From: Burkholderiaceae bacterium
GTDB taxonomy: Bacteria > Pseudomonadota > Gammaproteobacteria > Burkholderiales > Burkholderiaceae_B
Assembly (NCBI GenBank): GCA_017983955.1
Contig: JAGOAJ010000020.1
Coordinates: forward strand, 1-57,212
Length of the DNA: 57,212 bases
Reading direction: 5' to 3'
Shown piece by piece: positions 1 through 9,172 of the stretch; position 1 is the stretch's first letter, and every line of letters starts with the position of its first letter. The position numbers and the translations under genes are program-made. The notes beneath the pieces were generated by a model. The model searched no databases and was not told where the DNA came from. It worked only from the letters and a program-made list of their open reading frames with translations.

Positions 1-1199
1 TTCTGAAAGAGCAGCACAACAACATTAATACCCAAATCACTACCGTGGTCACTCAGGTCAACAGCTATGTCGAACGCATACAAGACCTGAACAAACAAAT
101 TACTGTGGCTCGTGCAACTACGGCCAACCACGAACCCAACGATCTGCTTGATCAGCGCGATCAGCTTGCCGCTGAACTGACCCAATTGGTAGGCGTTAAA
201 ATTACCGACCAAGAAGGCACATTCAGCGTGGCCTTGAATAATGGCCAGGTGCTGTTGGGCGGCAACGTTGCCTACCCTTTGCATGCACAGCCTTCAGCGG
301 CTGATCCCAGCCGCATGGTATTGGCCTACACCCAACGGGTGGGTGGCAATAACCAAACAACCACTATTGAAATGAGAGACGCCAGCATCACTGGCGGAAA
401 ACTGGGTGGTTTGCTGGACTACCGTGCTCAAGCCTTGGATAGCGTACAAAATGAATTAGGTCGCCTGGCTGTTGGCCTGGCTATGTCAGTCAACGAAATC
501 CATCGTGGCGGGCAGGACCTGAATGGTGATCCTGGTGGCGATTTCTTCACCCTAGGCCCTATCAAAATGCTGAACGGTGCTAAAAACACCTCCAGCGCTC
601 AGGTCACCGCAGAATTCGCTGATGCCAATGCCTTGACCGGCCAAGACTACCGTATAGACTTTAACGGCACCAACTACAGTATTACCCGTTTGCCCAATGG
701 CAACACCATGGCCTTGACCGACGGTGCTGTTATTGATGGCGTGAAATTTACGCTGCCCACCACAGCCGCTGCAGCCGGCGACTCCTGGACAGTGCAACCT
801 ACACGTGATGCAGCCAGCAATTTGTCGCTGGCCATTAACGATCCGGCCAAGATAGCTGCCGGTGAAATGGGTGCTGGTAATGCCAGTGGCGAAAACGCGT
901 TGAAACTGGCTGCATTGCGCAACGGAAAAAGCCTGGGCGGCGGCACCCTTAGCCTGAACGAAGCCTTTTCACAGGTAGTCAACCGGGTTGGCGTCATGGC
1001 ACAGCAAAACGGTACGGCCGCCAAGGCACAGGCGTCTTTGATACAGCAGAACTACGCCGCCCAACAGGCGCTGTCCGGTGTCAACGTTGACGAAGAAGTG
1101 GTTAATTTGACGCGCTTCCAGGATCAGTATCGGGCTGCATCGCGTCTTATCGACGTTAGTTCTACCTTGTTTGATACCTTGCTGGGCTTGCGTAGTTAG
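1..1199 (+). CDS. flgK: Flagellar hook-associated protein 1 FlgK (3' part; 5' end outside window)
   Basis: HAP1, one of the two junction proteins between hook and filament. The open frame runs from the first bases of the window into a GTG that is only an internal codon, so the N-terminus is missing. The visible part has the coiled-coil stretch with NSYVERIQDLNKQI and LLDQRDQLAAELTQLV typical of FlgK and the conserved C-terminus GVNVDEEVVNLTRFQDQYRA...ASRLIDVSSTLFDTLLGL, which packs in the D0 coiled coil. The D2 region (about residues 170-260 of the visible part) is the variable loop. flgL follows 74 bases downstream on the same strand, the standard flgKL arrangement. Identity is certain; only the start is unseen. 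Confidence 0.96.
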   Translation, partial: LKEQHNNINTQITTVVTQVNSYVERIQDLNKQITVARATTANHEPNDLLDQRDQLAAELTQLVGVKITDQEGTFSVALNNGQVLLGGNVAYPLHAQPSAADPSRMVLAYTQRVGGNNQTTTIEMRDASITGGKLGGLLDYRAQALDSVQNELGRLAVGLAMSVNEIHRGGQDLNGDPGGDFFTLGPIKMLNGAKNTSSAQVTAEFADANALTGQDYRIDFNGTNYSITRLPNGNTMALTDGAVIDGVKFTLPTTAAAAGDSWTVQPTRDAASNLSLAINDPAKIAAGEMGAGNASGENALKLAALRNGKSLGGGTLSLNEAFSQVVNRVGVMAQQNGTAAKAQASLIQQNYAAQQALSGVNVDEEVVNLTRFQDQYRAASRLIDVSSTLFDTLLGLRS

Positions 1200-1273
1200 G
1201 TTTAGTCGTATTTTTCGCCCAGCCGCTTTTTTGTTTGTGTATTAGTTAGTTTTCCCTTTTCAGGATATTCACC

Positions 1274-2527
1274 ATGCGTATAAGTTCCAATTTGCTATTC
1301 CAGACGGGACTGAACTCGATGAACGCCCAGCAGTCTGACCTGATGCATTTGTATCAGCAAATAGGCAGCGGTCAGCGCATGGTGACACCCTCGGACGACC
1401 CCTTGGCCGCCGCGCAAGCCATTAACCTTAGCCAGTCGCAGGCACAGAACGCGCGTTTCAATGAAAACCGCAGCGTTGCCATGCAAAACCTGGGTGTGGA
1501 AGACAATACCTTAAGCTCGGTGGTTACCTTGATGCAAAATATCAAAACCACCATGATAGAAGCCGGTAACGGCACCATGTCTGATGCTGACCGTATGACC
1601 CTATCCACTGTGCTGACCAGCGCCAGGGATACCTTACTGGGTCTGGCCAATTCCACCGACGGCAATGGTCAATATCTGTTTTCAGGTTCCAGGGGTGATG
1701 TGGTCCCATTTGACAATAATGGTAATTATCAGGGTGATGCAAGGCAGCGCAATATTCAAATTGACCAGACCCGTCAACTGTCTTCATCTGATATTGGTTC
1801 AGACGTTTTCAGCCGTGTCAGCCCAGGTTCCAATAGCTATTTGACTGGTGCTGCAGGTACTAACGGTGGTACAGGGGTTATCGGTACACCCGCTATTATT
1901 AACGCGGGTGAAGTTAAAAAAGGGTATACATTTGAAGTCGTATTTACTTCAGACACCGAATACCGGATTATCCCTACTTCAAACAATGCAGATCCAGCTG
2001 CTCCAGTTCCTCTAATCATTCCTGGTGTTATCAATCCTGATGATAAGTCCGGTCAGTTGCTTATTCCAGGCTATGGTTTGCAAGTGAAGTTTTCTGGCCA
2101 GCCCGTTGCCGGTGATTCGTTCACTATAGAGCCTGCTGAAAGCACGGATATGAACGTCTTCCAGACCATGCAGAACATGATAGACGCACTGGCAGGCGCA
2201 CAAGGCGCAGGCAGTGCTGAAGATCAGGCCAAGGCACAGGCGAATTTCCAGAACGTATTGGCCAATAGCATGCAGCGCATGGATCTTAACTACGACAACG
2301 TACTTACCGTACAGTCGTCAGTGGGTACGCGCATGAATGAAATTGACGCGGTCAAGGCCAATGGCGCTTTGCGTCACGTCGGTGTTACTGGCGAACTCAG
2401 TCGCCTTGAAGATCTGGATTACTACACGACCACGGCGCAATTGCAGCTGCGTAACTCGGCTTTGCAAGCAGCCATGATGGCTTTTGTAAAAATCCAGCAA
2501 ACCACCTTGCTTAATATTGGCAGGTAA
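1274..2527 (+). CDS. flgL: Flagellar hook-associated protein 3 FlgL
   Basis: HAP3, second hook-filament junction protein, flagellin-like. The N-terminus MRISSNLLFQTGLNSMNAQQ and the following helix QIGSGQRMVTPSDDPLAAAQA are the flagellin/FlgL N-terminal D0-D1 signature, and the C-terminus (SRLEDLDYYTTTAQLQLRN...MAFVKIQQTTLLN) is the matching D0 helix. At 417 aa it is longer than enteric FlgL (about 317 aa) because of an inserted middle domain (about residues 180-290), as in other Burkholderiales. The ATG has an AGGA ribosome site ten bases upstream. It is cotranscribed with flgK and probably with the lipoprotein gene that starts three bases after its stop. Confidence 0.95.
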   Translation: MRISSNLLFQTGLNSMNAQQSDLMHLYQQIGSGQRMVTPSDDPLAAAQAINLSQSQAQNARFNENRSVAMQNLGVEDNTLSSVVTLMQNIKTTMIEAGNGTMSDADRMTLSTVLTSARDTLLGLANSTDGNGQYLFSGSRGDVVPFDNNGNYQGDARQRNIQIDQTRQLSSSDIGSDVFSRVSPGSNSYLTGAAGTNGGTGVIGTPAIINAGEVKKGYTFEVVFTSDTEYRIIPTSNNADPAAPVPLIIPGVINPDDKSGQLLIPGYGLQVKFSGQPVAGDSFTIEPAESTDMNVFQTMQNMIDALAGAQGAGSAEDQAKAQANFQNVLANSMQRMDLNYDNVLTVQSSVGTRMNEIDAVKANGALRHVGVTGELSRLEDLDYYTTTAQLQLRNSALQAAMMAFVKIQQTTLLNIGR

Positions 2528-2530
2528 CAC

Positions 2531-3058
2531 GTGTTTTTGGGTTCTATATCGCGACCTAGCTTGAAAGTGCTTGCAGTGGCAAGTCTGGTGTCTTTGATGG
2601 CAGCGTGTACTAGCACCGGCAATTCTTTTAATACCAGGACATTGCACCAATTGGTGCCTGGGCAGACCACTTTGGATGAAGCTATAGCGGTGCTGGGCGC
2701 TGACCCCGTGAATACCTATAGGCAGTTGGATGGTTCGGCAACCAGCATCTGGTCGCATAAGAATTCCATGCTGACCGACGCTATTTACCTTAATCAGGAG
2801 CTTTGGCTGGCCTTTGGTTCGGATGGCCGTTTTCAGCGAGTGCTGAAAAAACATAATTTGCCAGTTGCGCCACCACCCGGTACTTCGTCTGCATCAGCCT
2901 ATCCCCCCGCGCCTGTTCATCAAGCTGTTGTCGCGGCACCGGCACCTACGCCTGTTATCGTACCCGCGTCCATGATAGATGCTGCATCCAGGCCTGAACC
3001 TATTATTGACCACCTGAATATCAATCAACCCGCCGTTAGTTACCCGATCAATAACTAA
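2531..3058 (+). CDS. Small outer-membrane lipoprotein, BamE/SmpA-like N-terminal domain
   Basis: Unrecognised lipoprotein of 175 aa starting with GTG. The signal peptide ends in a lipobox (SLMAAC, Cys at about residue 26), so it should be lipidated. The segment LVPGQTTLDEAIAVLGADPVNTYRQLDG...WSH resembles the 'G-x-T-x-x-E-v...lG.P' fold of BamE/SmpA/OmlA-type lipoproteins (DUF4136/BLIP-like superfamily); the Pro/Ala/Val-rich C-terminal 70 residues look disordered and periplasm-spanning. It follows flgL after three bases, so it is probably read with the hook-associated genes. It ends two bases before fliR, which points the other way. A flagellar role is suggested only by position. Confidence 0.7.
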   Translation: MFLGSISRPSLKVLAVASLVSLMAACTSTGNSFNTRTLHQLVPGQTTLDEAIAVLGADPVNTYRQLDGSATSIWSHKNSMLTDAIYLNQELWLAFGSDGRFQRVLKKHNLPVAPPPGTSSASAYPPAPVHQAVVAAPAPTPVIVPASMIDAASRPEPIIDHLNINQPAVSYPINN

Positions 3059-3059
3059 T

Positions 3060-3848
3060 TTATCCGCCAGACAAGGCTTGGGCCATCGCGCCCATCGCTT
3101 GCAGGCCGTCTTCGATTAAACGGGTCAGAAACGGCGCGGTTTGCGGCAGCACCACGGCCAACAAGATAAACCCCATCATCAGGCTAATCGGGAAACCTAC
3201 CGCAAAGACGGAAAGCTGTTGGGCGGTGCGGTTCAGTATGCCTAGTGCAAGACTGATAGTCAGCAGCACAATAATCAGTGGCAAGGCCAGCAGCATCCCG
3301 GATACCATGACGGTAGAGCTCCATTCAAACAGCACGCCCCAGCCATTGGGATCCAGGCTGCCTTGCTGTATGGGTATCGTCTGGAAGGTATAGATCAGGT
3401 TGCTGATCATCACCAGGTGGCCGTTTACAGCCAGGAACAGCAACATTGCCACGACGTTCATGATGCGCGCCAGCACGGCGGTATTGGCCCCGGTAGCGGG
3501 ATCAAAAAAGGACGCAAAGGACAGGCCCATTTGCAAGCCTATAAATTCACCGGCGGTCTGGACGGCGGCAAATACTATGCGCATGGTCAGTCCCAGGCCT
3601 ATGCCGATGAATACCTGCTGCAGGGCCAGCCACAACGCGGCTAGCGAACCAGTAGGAAGGTCAGGCATGGGATCCAAGGTGGGCGCGACAGCGATGGTGA
3701 TCAGGGCGGCAAAGCCGACCTTAAGGCGCACCGGAATTGAGGATTCGCTAAGGATAGGGGCAGTCGCCATCAATGCCAGTACGCGGATGAAAGGCCACAG
3801 AAAGGCGTTCATCCAGCCATAAAGCTGTTCGATATTGACTTCTACCAT
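3060..3848 (-). CDS. fliR: Flagellar export gate protein FliR
   Basis: Inner-membrane component of the flagellar type III export gate, forming the FliP5Q4R1 channel. 262 aa, hydrophobic throughout, with about six membrane segments. The stretch QMGLSFASFFDPATG is the conserved FliR signature, and the protein ends with the usual amphipathic tail. Last gene of the minus-strand fli run; fliQ lies 12 bases upstream. It converges on the lipoprotein gene with two bases between stops and no visible terminator. Confidence 0.95.
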   Translation of the reverse strand: MVEVNIEQLYGWMNAFLWPFIRVLALMATAPILSESSIPVRLKVGFAALITIAVAPTLDPMPDLPTGSLAALWLALQQVFIGIGLGLTMRIVFAAVQTAGEFIGLQMGLSFASFFDPATGANTAVLARIMNVVAMLLFLAVNGHLVMISNLIYTFQTIPIQQGSLDPNGWGVLFEWSSTVMVSGMLLALPLIIVLLTISLALGILNRTAQQLSVFAVGFPISLMMGFILLAVVLPQTAPFLTRLIEDGLQAMGAMAQALSGG

Positions 3849-3860
3849 GCCTGGTGCAAC

Positions 3861-4130
3861 TTAAGAGACCAGGCTGGGAATTTGCCTAAGCAGACTTTGC
3901 ATATAGTCGACCATGGTGGCGATCAGCCACGGCCCCAACAAGGCCAGGGTAATGCCTATGGCCAGCAACTTGGGAATGAATGACAGCGTCATTTCATTGA
4001 TTTGCGTGGCGGCCTGGAAAATACTGATCACCAGCCCCACGATCAGGGTTACCAACAAGATAGGTCCTGCCATGCTAAGCGCTACCAGCATAGCGCTATA
4101 GGTCAGGGACATGACGGCTTCGGAGTTCAT
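3861..4130 (-). CDS. fliQ: Flagellar export gate protein FliQ
   Basis: 89-aa two-helix membrane protein of the export gate. MNSEAVMSLTYSAMLVALS...GPILLVTLIVGLVISIFQAATQINEMTLSFIPKLLAI is the nearly invariant FliQ pattern (GLxISIFQAATQInEmTLSFIPK). Length is exactly that of the family. Sits between fliP and fliR with 12-base gaps, as in most bacteria. Confidence 0.96.
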   Translation of the reverse strand: MNSEAVMSLTYSAMLVALSMAGPILLVTLIVGLVISIFQAATQINEMTLSFIPKLLAIGITLALLGPWLIATMVDYMQSLLRQIPSLVS

Positions 4131-4142
4131 GCGGTCACCTTG

Positions 4143-4850
4143 TTATTGATAGAAGCTGCGGGCTAGCGATCCCAGCAGTAAATGCCATCCATCGGCCAAT
4201 ACAAACAGCATCAATTTAAACGGTAAGGAAATGGTCACCGGTGGCACCATCATCATCCCTAAAGCCATCAAGGTACTGGCGATTACCAAGTCGATGATCA
4301 GAAAGGGGATGAAAATGGTGAAGCCTATTTGGAAGGCTGTTTTCAGTTCGCTAGCTACAAAAGCAGGCACCAATACGCGCAGCGGAACTTGGTCCGGGCT
4401 GTCGATTTCGCCCACATTGGCCATATCCGCAAATAATGACAGATCGGTTTCCCGTGTTTGATTCAGCATGAAACCATGCAAGGGTTTGATGCCCCGGTCT
4501 ATGGCTTCTTCGAACGAAATCGCACCCGCACTTAGCGGTTGGTAGGCCTGATCATAGATTTGGTCAAACACGGGTGACATGGTGAAAAATGTCAGGAATA
4601 AGGCCAAGCCTATCAGTATGGAGTTGGGGGGCGATGCACCTGTGCCTATGGCGTTGCGCAGCAGTCCCAGCACAATAATAATGCGGGTAAAGCCTGTCAT
4701 CATCATCAGCATGGCAGGCAGGAAAGACATCATGGTCAGCAAGGCCAGAGTCTGTATGCTTAATGACCAAGTCTGGCTGCCGTTGATGCCCGGGGTGGAT
4801 GTAATCGCGGGTAGGGTGGTTTGCGCCAAGCTGAAAAAAATTACATCCAC
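4143..4850 (-). CDS. fliP: Flagellar export gate protein FliP
   Basis: Core of the flagellar export channel. 235 aa, with the conserved [26 protein letters not shown] motif region, [11 protein letters not shown] and the C-terminal membrane pair ending [16 protein letters not shown]. The start is a GTG placed one base after the fliO stop, suggesting translational coupling. The short hydrophobic N-terminus ([12 protein letters not shown]) may be a cleaved signal as in enteric FliP. Confidence 0.95.
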   Translation of the reverse strand: MDVIFFSLAQTTLPAITSTPGINGSQTWSLSIQTLALLTMMSFLPAMLMMMTGFTRIIIVLGLLRNAIGTGASPPNSILIGLALFLTFFTMSPVFDQIYDQAYQPLSAGAISFEEAIDRGIKPLHGFMLNQTRETDLSLFADMANVGEIDSPDQVPLRVLVPAFVASELKTAFQIGFTIFIPFLIIDLVIASTLMALGMMMVPPVTISLPFKLMLFVLADGWHLLLGSLARSFYQ

Positions 4851-5180
4851 TTAATGTCTCTTTAAGGTCTTGCTTAGTATGGCGTGAAAGCCAGCTGCTG
4901 CGGGTGGTGCAGGTTCCGTCTGTGAAGGCGCGGAAGGTGGCAAGGTATGTAATAAGCTGATCTGGTTGCCGGTAATGCCCACCACCAGGCGGGCATCTTC
5001 CACTTCCAGCATGGCCACATGGGCGCGTGTACCCACGCTTTGCACGCTAAGTATTTTGATGGCCTGACTGGCCTTGGGGCGTAGCCAGCCAGATTTTCGG
5101 CTTAGCCAGGCGATAGCCAGTATCAGCAAAACGACAAATATCAGGCTAACCACCAGGCGCAGTACAGCGGCGTCTGTCAT
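4851..5180 (-). CDS. fliO: Flagellar biosynthesis protein FliO
   Basis: Small bitopic membrane protein that assists FliP assembly. I take the ATG giving MTDAAVLRLVVSLIFVVLLILAIAWL: it lies seven bases after the fliN stop and begins directly with the single membrane helix. A longer frame upstream would run into fliN. The cytoplasmic part contains LSVQSVGTRAHVAMLEVEDARLVVGIT, typical of FliO (SRTRLvvVEigD..yLlGVT). 109 aa. Poorly conserved family, but position between fliN and fliP settles it. Confidence 0.9.
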   Translation of the reverse strand: MTDAAVLRLVVSLIFVVLLILAIAWLSRKSGWLRPKASQAIKILSVQSVGTRAHVAMLEVEDARLVVGITGNQISLLHTLPPSAPSQTEPAPPAAAGFHAILSKTLKRH

Positions 5181-5187
5181 AGGTAAT

Positions 5188-5757
5188 TCAACGCCTGCTG
5201 TTGAGCCGGTTGATACGGTCCGATGGGGTAATGATGTCAGTGACGCGTATGCCGTACTTTTCGTCAACCACCACAACTTCACCCTGAGCGATCAGGTAAC
5301 CATTGACAAAGATGTCCATAGGTTCGCCGGCCAGCCCGTCCAGTTCAACCACGGAACCCTGACCTAATTGCAAGATGTTCTTGATGGTCATGCGGGTGCG
5401 ACCTAGCTCCACCGTCAGTTGGACCGGGATGTCCATGATCATGTCGATGTCGCTATTGCCCTCGATGTCGGTGCCCACCAGTGGCGGGAACATATGCGGC
5501 ACGGCTTGTTCTGTGGCTACAGGCTGTGCGGCGGCGGGAGCAGGCTTAGTCGCTGGCGCGGTAGCTTGCGCTTCGGCGGCAGTTTGTTCGGCCAGGGCGC
5601 TGGCCCAATCGTCGACTTCCTGGGCCAGGCCATCGGCCTGGGTGCTTAGGCCGGCTTGGCTGCCACTGGCTTGTTCGGACATGGCGGCTGCCCAGTCCAC
5701 GTCCATATCGTCGGCTTGTGTATTTTCTTGGGCGGGATCGTGTTTGGGATCAGTCAT
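5188..5757 (-). CDS. fliN: Flagellar motor switch protein FliN
   Basis: C-ring protein that with FliM and FliG sets rotation direction and also docks FliH. The C-terminal SpoA domain (about residues 105-189) contains [64 protein letters not shown], a textbook FliN core. The N-terminal ~100 residues are an acidic and Ala/Pro-rich extension, longer than in enteric FliN (137 aa) but usual in Burkholderiales. The chosen ATG (MTDPKHD) overlaps the fliM stop by eight bases; the longer in-frame extension is antisense of no merit because it lies wholly inside fliM. Confidence 0.95.
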   Translation of the reverse strand: MTDPKHDPAQENTQADDMDVDWAAAMSEQASGSQAGLSTQADGLAQEVDDWASALAEQTAAEAQATAPATKPAPAAAQPVATEQAVPHMFPPLVGTDIEGNSDIDMIMDIPVQLTVELGRTRMTIKNILQLGQGSVVELDGLAGEPMDIFVNGYLIAQGEVVVVDEKYGIRVTDIITPSDRINRLNSRR

Positions 5758-6760
5758 GTTTTCTAGCGTTAGTAAGTTCGGTTTCGGAGTTGGCCAGGAT
5801 TTTTTGTACGCGCAGGGCATAACGGCCGTTATGGGTGCCGTAACTGCACTCCATGACGGGGACGCCGCCGACATGGGCAACAACAGCCGGCGCAATGTCT
5901 ATAGGCAGGATGTCGTTTACCTTGAGCTTCATCAGACCGCCTACGCTGGTGTTGACGTGGGCGAAGTCGGCCACCAGATCAACATCGGCGCTACGCACCT
6001 GATGCGACAGTTGCTGGGTCCAGCGCTGGTCTATGTCGTTTGAGCTATTTTCTTGCAGTGGACGGGTCAGCAGGTCGCGTACCGGCTCTATCATGGAATA
6101 GGGCAGGCAAATGTTCAGGTTGCCGCCAACCGCGCCCAGTTCGATCTGGAATGAAGTCACCACGACAATGTCATTGCCGCTGCTGATGCTGGCAAATTTA
6201 GTGTGCATTTCAGAGCGCACATACTCGAACTCTATGGGGTAGATCTGTTCCCAGGCGCTACCGTAGCTGTCTAAGGTCAGGTTCAGCAGGCGCAGAATAA
6301 TACGCTGTTCCGTGGTGGTGAAATCCCGGCCTTCGACCCGTGTGTTGTAGCGGCCATGGCCGCCGAACACGCTGTCTATGATTAGAAACACCAGGTTAGG
6401 ATCAAACGTGAACAGGGCCGTGCCGCGCAGCGGCTTCATGGTCACCATGTTCAAGTTGCTGGGCACCGGCAAATTGCGTTCGAACTCTGAATACTTCAGT
6501 ATGCGTATGCTGCCCACGGTGATGTCGGCATTGCGGCGCATGAAACTAAGCATCAAGGTGCGTAACCTGCGGGCAAAACGCTCGTTGATGAGTTCCAGCG
6601 TTTGCATACGGTGGCGCACCACGCGATCGGGCGAACTTAGATCGTAGGGCCGTACACCGCTGGAGTCTTCGGCCTCGCGGGGTTTTTCATTGCTTTCGCC
6701 AGTAACGCCGGCCAGCAATGCATCGACTTCGTCTTGCGAGAGAAAACTTTGATATGACAT
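5750..6760 (-). CDS. fliM: Flagellar motor switch protein FliM
   Basis: C-ring protein that binds phospho-CheY. The extreme N-terminus [15 protein letters not shown] is the CheY-P binding peptide. The central CheC-like domain (about 45-245) includes the conserved GGxG loop region [23 protein letters not shown], and the C-terminal SpoA domain ends [21 protein letters not shown]. 336 aa, normal length. Adjacent to fliL with no gap and overlapping fliN, so the switch genes are translationally linked. Confidence 0.96.
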   Translation of the reverse strand: MSYQSFLSQDEVDALLAGVTGESNEKPREAEDSSGVRPYDLSSPDRVVRHRMQTLELINERFARRLRTLMLSFMRRNADITVGSIRILKYSEFERNLPVPSNLNMVTMKPLRGTALFTFDPNLVFLIIDSVFGGHGRYNTRVEGRDFTTTEQRIILRLLNLTLDSYGSAWEQIYPIEFEYVRSEMHTKFASISSGNDIVVVTSFQIELGAVGGNLNICLPYSMIEPVRDLLTRPLQENSSNDIDQRWTQQLSHQVRSADVDLVADFAHVNTSVGGLMKLKVNDILPIDIAPAVVAHVGGVPVMECSYGTHNGRYALRVQKILANSETELTNARKHD

Positions 6761-7282
6761 TTATTGAACGACGAAAGCGGTAAACAGAACGCTGGTAATT
6801 TGTGGGCCGGTAGAGTGTGGCAGGTAGGGCTCTTGCAATACCTGAGTCAAACTGTGGACCAAGGCCTCGCGTCCCGTCAGGGTTTGTACTTGATCAGGTT
6901 GTTGAGATGCCAGTTCGCGCAAGACGCGGTCGCGCACTTCAGGCATGTATTCCTGAATCATTTTGTGCGCCGCATCGTTGGCGACGCGCAAAGTAATAGC
7001 TACATAAAGCACCCGCCCGCCACTATGGTCATTCAGGGTGACAGTAAAGGGTTCCAACGGGCTAAAAACGGGGTTGGGTAAAACAACAGCCGGCGCGGTC
7101 GACGAGCTAGCGTTGGCGAAACCTTGATCCATCTGATTTTGATAGTACATGGTTCCCGCGACGCTGGCGGCGATAATGGAAATGACCGCGATTAAGCCTT
7201 TAAGGGCTTGGGATGCTTTGTTGGGTTTGTTTTTTGCCATAGCCGGGGGGCTGTTTTTTTGGTTCAGTGAAGAGGTTGCCAT
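6761..7282 (-). CDS. fliL: Flagellar basal-body-associated protein FliL
   Basis: Single-pass inner-membrane protein that rings the stator units and tunes their activity. There is a membrane helix at about 25-45 (LKGLIAVISIIAASVAGTMYY) and a periplasmic stomatin-like domain with FSPLEPFTVTLNDHSGGRVLYVAITLRV...VRDRVLRELASQQPDQVQTLTGREALVHSL, all standard. I chose the ATG giving MATSSLNQ; a TTG seven codons upstream and an ATG 14 codons downstream are alternatives, and none has a clear ribosome site. About 134 bases separate it from fliK, so a promoter for fliLMNOPQR could lie there, but I see no convincing boxes. Confidence 0.92.
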   Translation of the reverse strand: MATSSLNQKNSPPAMAKNKPNKASQALKGLIAVISIIAASVAGTMYYQNQMDQGFANASSSTAPAVVLPNPVFSPLEPFTVTLNDHSGGRVLYVAITLRVANDAAHKMIQEYMPEVRDRVLRELASQQPDQVQTLTGREALVHSLTQVLQEPYLPHSTGPQITSVLFTAFVVQ

Positions 7283-7416
7283 TGTAAATTCATGCACTTG
7301 CAAATAGTGCTAGTCAGGATACTACATTGTGAAGTAATTACATACATACGGTCGCCTTGAACTAGCTGTTGAAAGTATGTTTGATCTGTAGTTTAACCAG
7401 CATTAGCACAAGAGCC

Positions 7417-8709
7417 TTAGGCAAACGTATCCACCAAAGCATCAGGTGAACGGCTACGTGCTGCAGGAGCGGAGTCGCTAGTCGCCACCAGCAAGGAACT
7501 ATCTGTAGAGCGGCCTTGGCCTGAAGCTTGCCCTTGATTTCTGGATTCGCTGAAGTCTTGTGCCGTCTGACTTTGATCGTTAACGCTGGTGTCACCCAAT
7601 GAAATACCGGCTTGTGCCAAGAGTTCTTGTAATTGGGGCAGGGCGTTTTCCACCGTCTGGCGGACCGCAGCGTGGGGCGAAAAGAACGCGGCGTGAGCGA
7701 CATTATCGCTAAGGTTCAGCGTAATCCGCAAAGGGCCAAGCTCGGGCGGGTCTAGGCGTAGCTCGGCGACTTGAGTACCGTTAGTGCCGTTTTGTAGCAT
7801 GCTAACAAATTGACGACCAAAGTCTGTTCCCCATTGGGGGCTGTTCAGTGGCACAGGGACACCCAAAGCACTTGCCGCCGTGCTGTTGGTTGGGCCTGAT
7901 GGCAGTATCTGGCTGGCAAGACTGGCGACGTGATCGTTAGTGCTGGCAGTTATGGCGGCATCTGGCGCGTTATTGCCTGACATACGGGCACGCGCTAGGT
8001 TGGCAGCGTCTATCATGGCGGTCGAGAATTCACTGATGGCGATTTTTCCGGTACTTAGGTCGACTGCTTTGGTGGCATCGGTGATCAGTGCGGCGTTACC
8101 GGGAACTGATGCCGGGTTTTTCGCTTTAGCGCTTGCAGACAGTGTTTGGTGCAAGCTGGTGGTGTCAGATTGAGCCCGGCGGACGCTATTGGTTGTGGCG
8201 TTGGCTGGGTTCATTAGTGCCGCCAGAGTGGCACTGCTTTCGGCAGGGCTGATCGGGGTGGCGGTGCCGGGGCGTAGCTGGGCGTAGTCCACATCGACTT
8301 TAGCGTCAGATGGCAGCACCTGGCGGGCATGCGCAACAGCGATGCCAGGTTCGCGCAGCTGACGCGTGTCACCACGTGGATCGGCGCTGAAGGCTATGGC
8401 TTGATCAGCGTGGTCCAGCAGCAATGGCAATGGCTGGCCGGCAACACCAGATTGGGCGGTCAGACGGGACAGTTCGCTGTCCAGTTGATCGGTTTCAGGG
8501 CGGGCATCAGAACCGCTAGTACTGTCTTTGGAGGCAGAGTCGTTATCTACGCGCTTACCTGTTTCCGGCGCCTGACTGGCATGCTGTTGCGACAAGACAT
8601 CGGCAAAACGGGGGCTGTCATTATCGGCCTCTGGGGTCTTGCTGGCCTGAGCGTTTGCCGGTTTATTGGCAAGCATGTCCAGTGCGGGCGAAATCGTAGC
8701 TGTATTCAT
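7417..8709 (-). CDS. fliK: Flagellar hook-length control protein FliK
   Basis: Secreted molecular ruler that stops hook growth by acting on FlhB. Start chosen at MNTATISPALD, which is preceded by CAGGG seven bases upstream; a longer frame lies inside fliJ. The N-terminal ~290 residues are low-complexity (Ala/Ser/Thr/Asp), as expected for an export ruler. The conserved C-terminal domain (about 300-385) has WGTDFGRQFVSMLQNG...VAELRLDPPELGPLRITLNLSDNVAHAAFFSPHAAVRQTVENALPQLQELLA, the Flg_hook domain. A second FliK-type gene exists at 20.9-22.2 kb. Confidence 0.93.
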   Translation of the reverse strand: MNTATISPALDMLANKPANAQASKTPEADNDSPRFADVLSQQHASQAPETGKRVDNDSASKDSTSGSDARPETDQLDSELSRLTAQSGVAGQPLPLLLDHADQAIAFSADPRGDTRQLREPGIAVAHARQVLPSDAKVDVDYAQLRPGTATPISPAESSATLAALMNPANATTNSVRRAQSDTTSLHQTLSASAKAKNPASVPGNAALITDATKAVDLSTGKIAISEFSTAMIDAANLARARMSGNNAPDAAITASTNDHVASLASQILPSGPTNSTAASALGVPVPLNSPQWGTDFGRQFVSMLQNGTNGTQVAELRLDPPELGPLRITLNLSDNVAHAAFFSPHAAVRQTVENALPQLQELLAQAGISLGDTSVNDQSQTAQDFSESRNQGQASGQGRSTDSSLLVATSDSAPAARSRSPDALVDTFA

Positions 8710-8722
8710 AAAACTACCCTGG

Positions 8723-9172
8723 TCAGTATGAGTGTCGAACACGGCGGTACAAGGCGGCTGATGCCTCGTCGCTGGCAAGTTGCTCGGCGCGGTTGTCCTG
8801 CTTGAGTTGCTGCTGGTGGTGTCGTGTTTGTAAGGCCTCGTAAGAGCTAAGGCGTCGCTTTTCGGCATACCATTGTTGCTGGCTGTGTTCGATCTTCGTG
8901 TCTATTTGCCCAACTACCTTATTTTGCTGCAAGATGGCCTCGTCCAAAGTGGCAATGAACTGCCTGAAATTGCGATAGTTCGCTGTTGTGACGCCATCCA
9001 TGGTGACTTTCTGCAGACGCTCGGCATAATCTTGGCGGTAAACCAGTAGGGTGGACAGCTGGCTTTCCGCGTTATTCCGCTCGTTTTGCAATTGCTGCAG
9101 TTGCTTGATGACCTTGTTGGCGGCATCTTTTTTCAGATCGATCAGGGTGACTAATGACGAATACTTAGCCAT
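8723..9172 (-). CDS. fliJ: Flagellar export chaperone FliJ
   Basis: 149-aa, almost wholly alpha-helical coiled-coil protein ([38 protein letters not shown]...). FliJ forms the central stalk of the FliI hexamer and links it to FlhA. Overlaps the 3' end of fliI by eight bases and precedes fliK by 13. Sequence conservation is low in this family; coiled-coil pattern, length and position together support the call. Confidence 0.92.
   Translation of the reverse strand: MAKYSSLVTLIDLKKDAANKVIKQLQQLQNERNNAESQLSTLLVYRQDYAERLQKVTMDGVTTANYRNFRQFIATLDEAILQQNKVVGQIDTKIEHSQQQWYAEKRRLSSYEALQTRHHQQQLKQDNRAEQLASDEASAALYRRVRHSY

Noticed and set aside
2318-2854. 178-aa minus frame across flgL and the lipoprotein gene
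   Set aside because: Antisense to two supported genes, no recognisable features.
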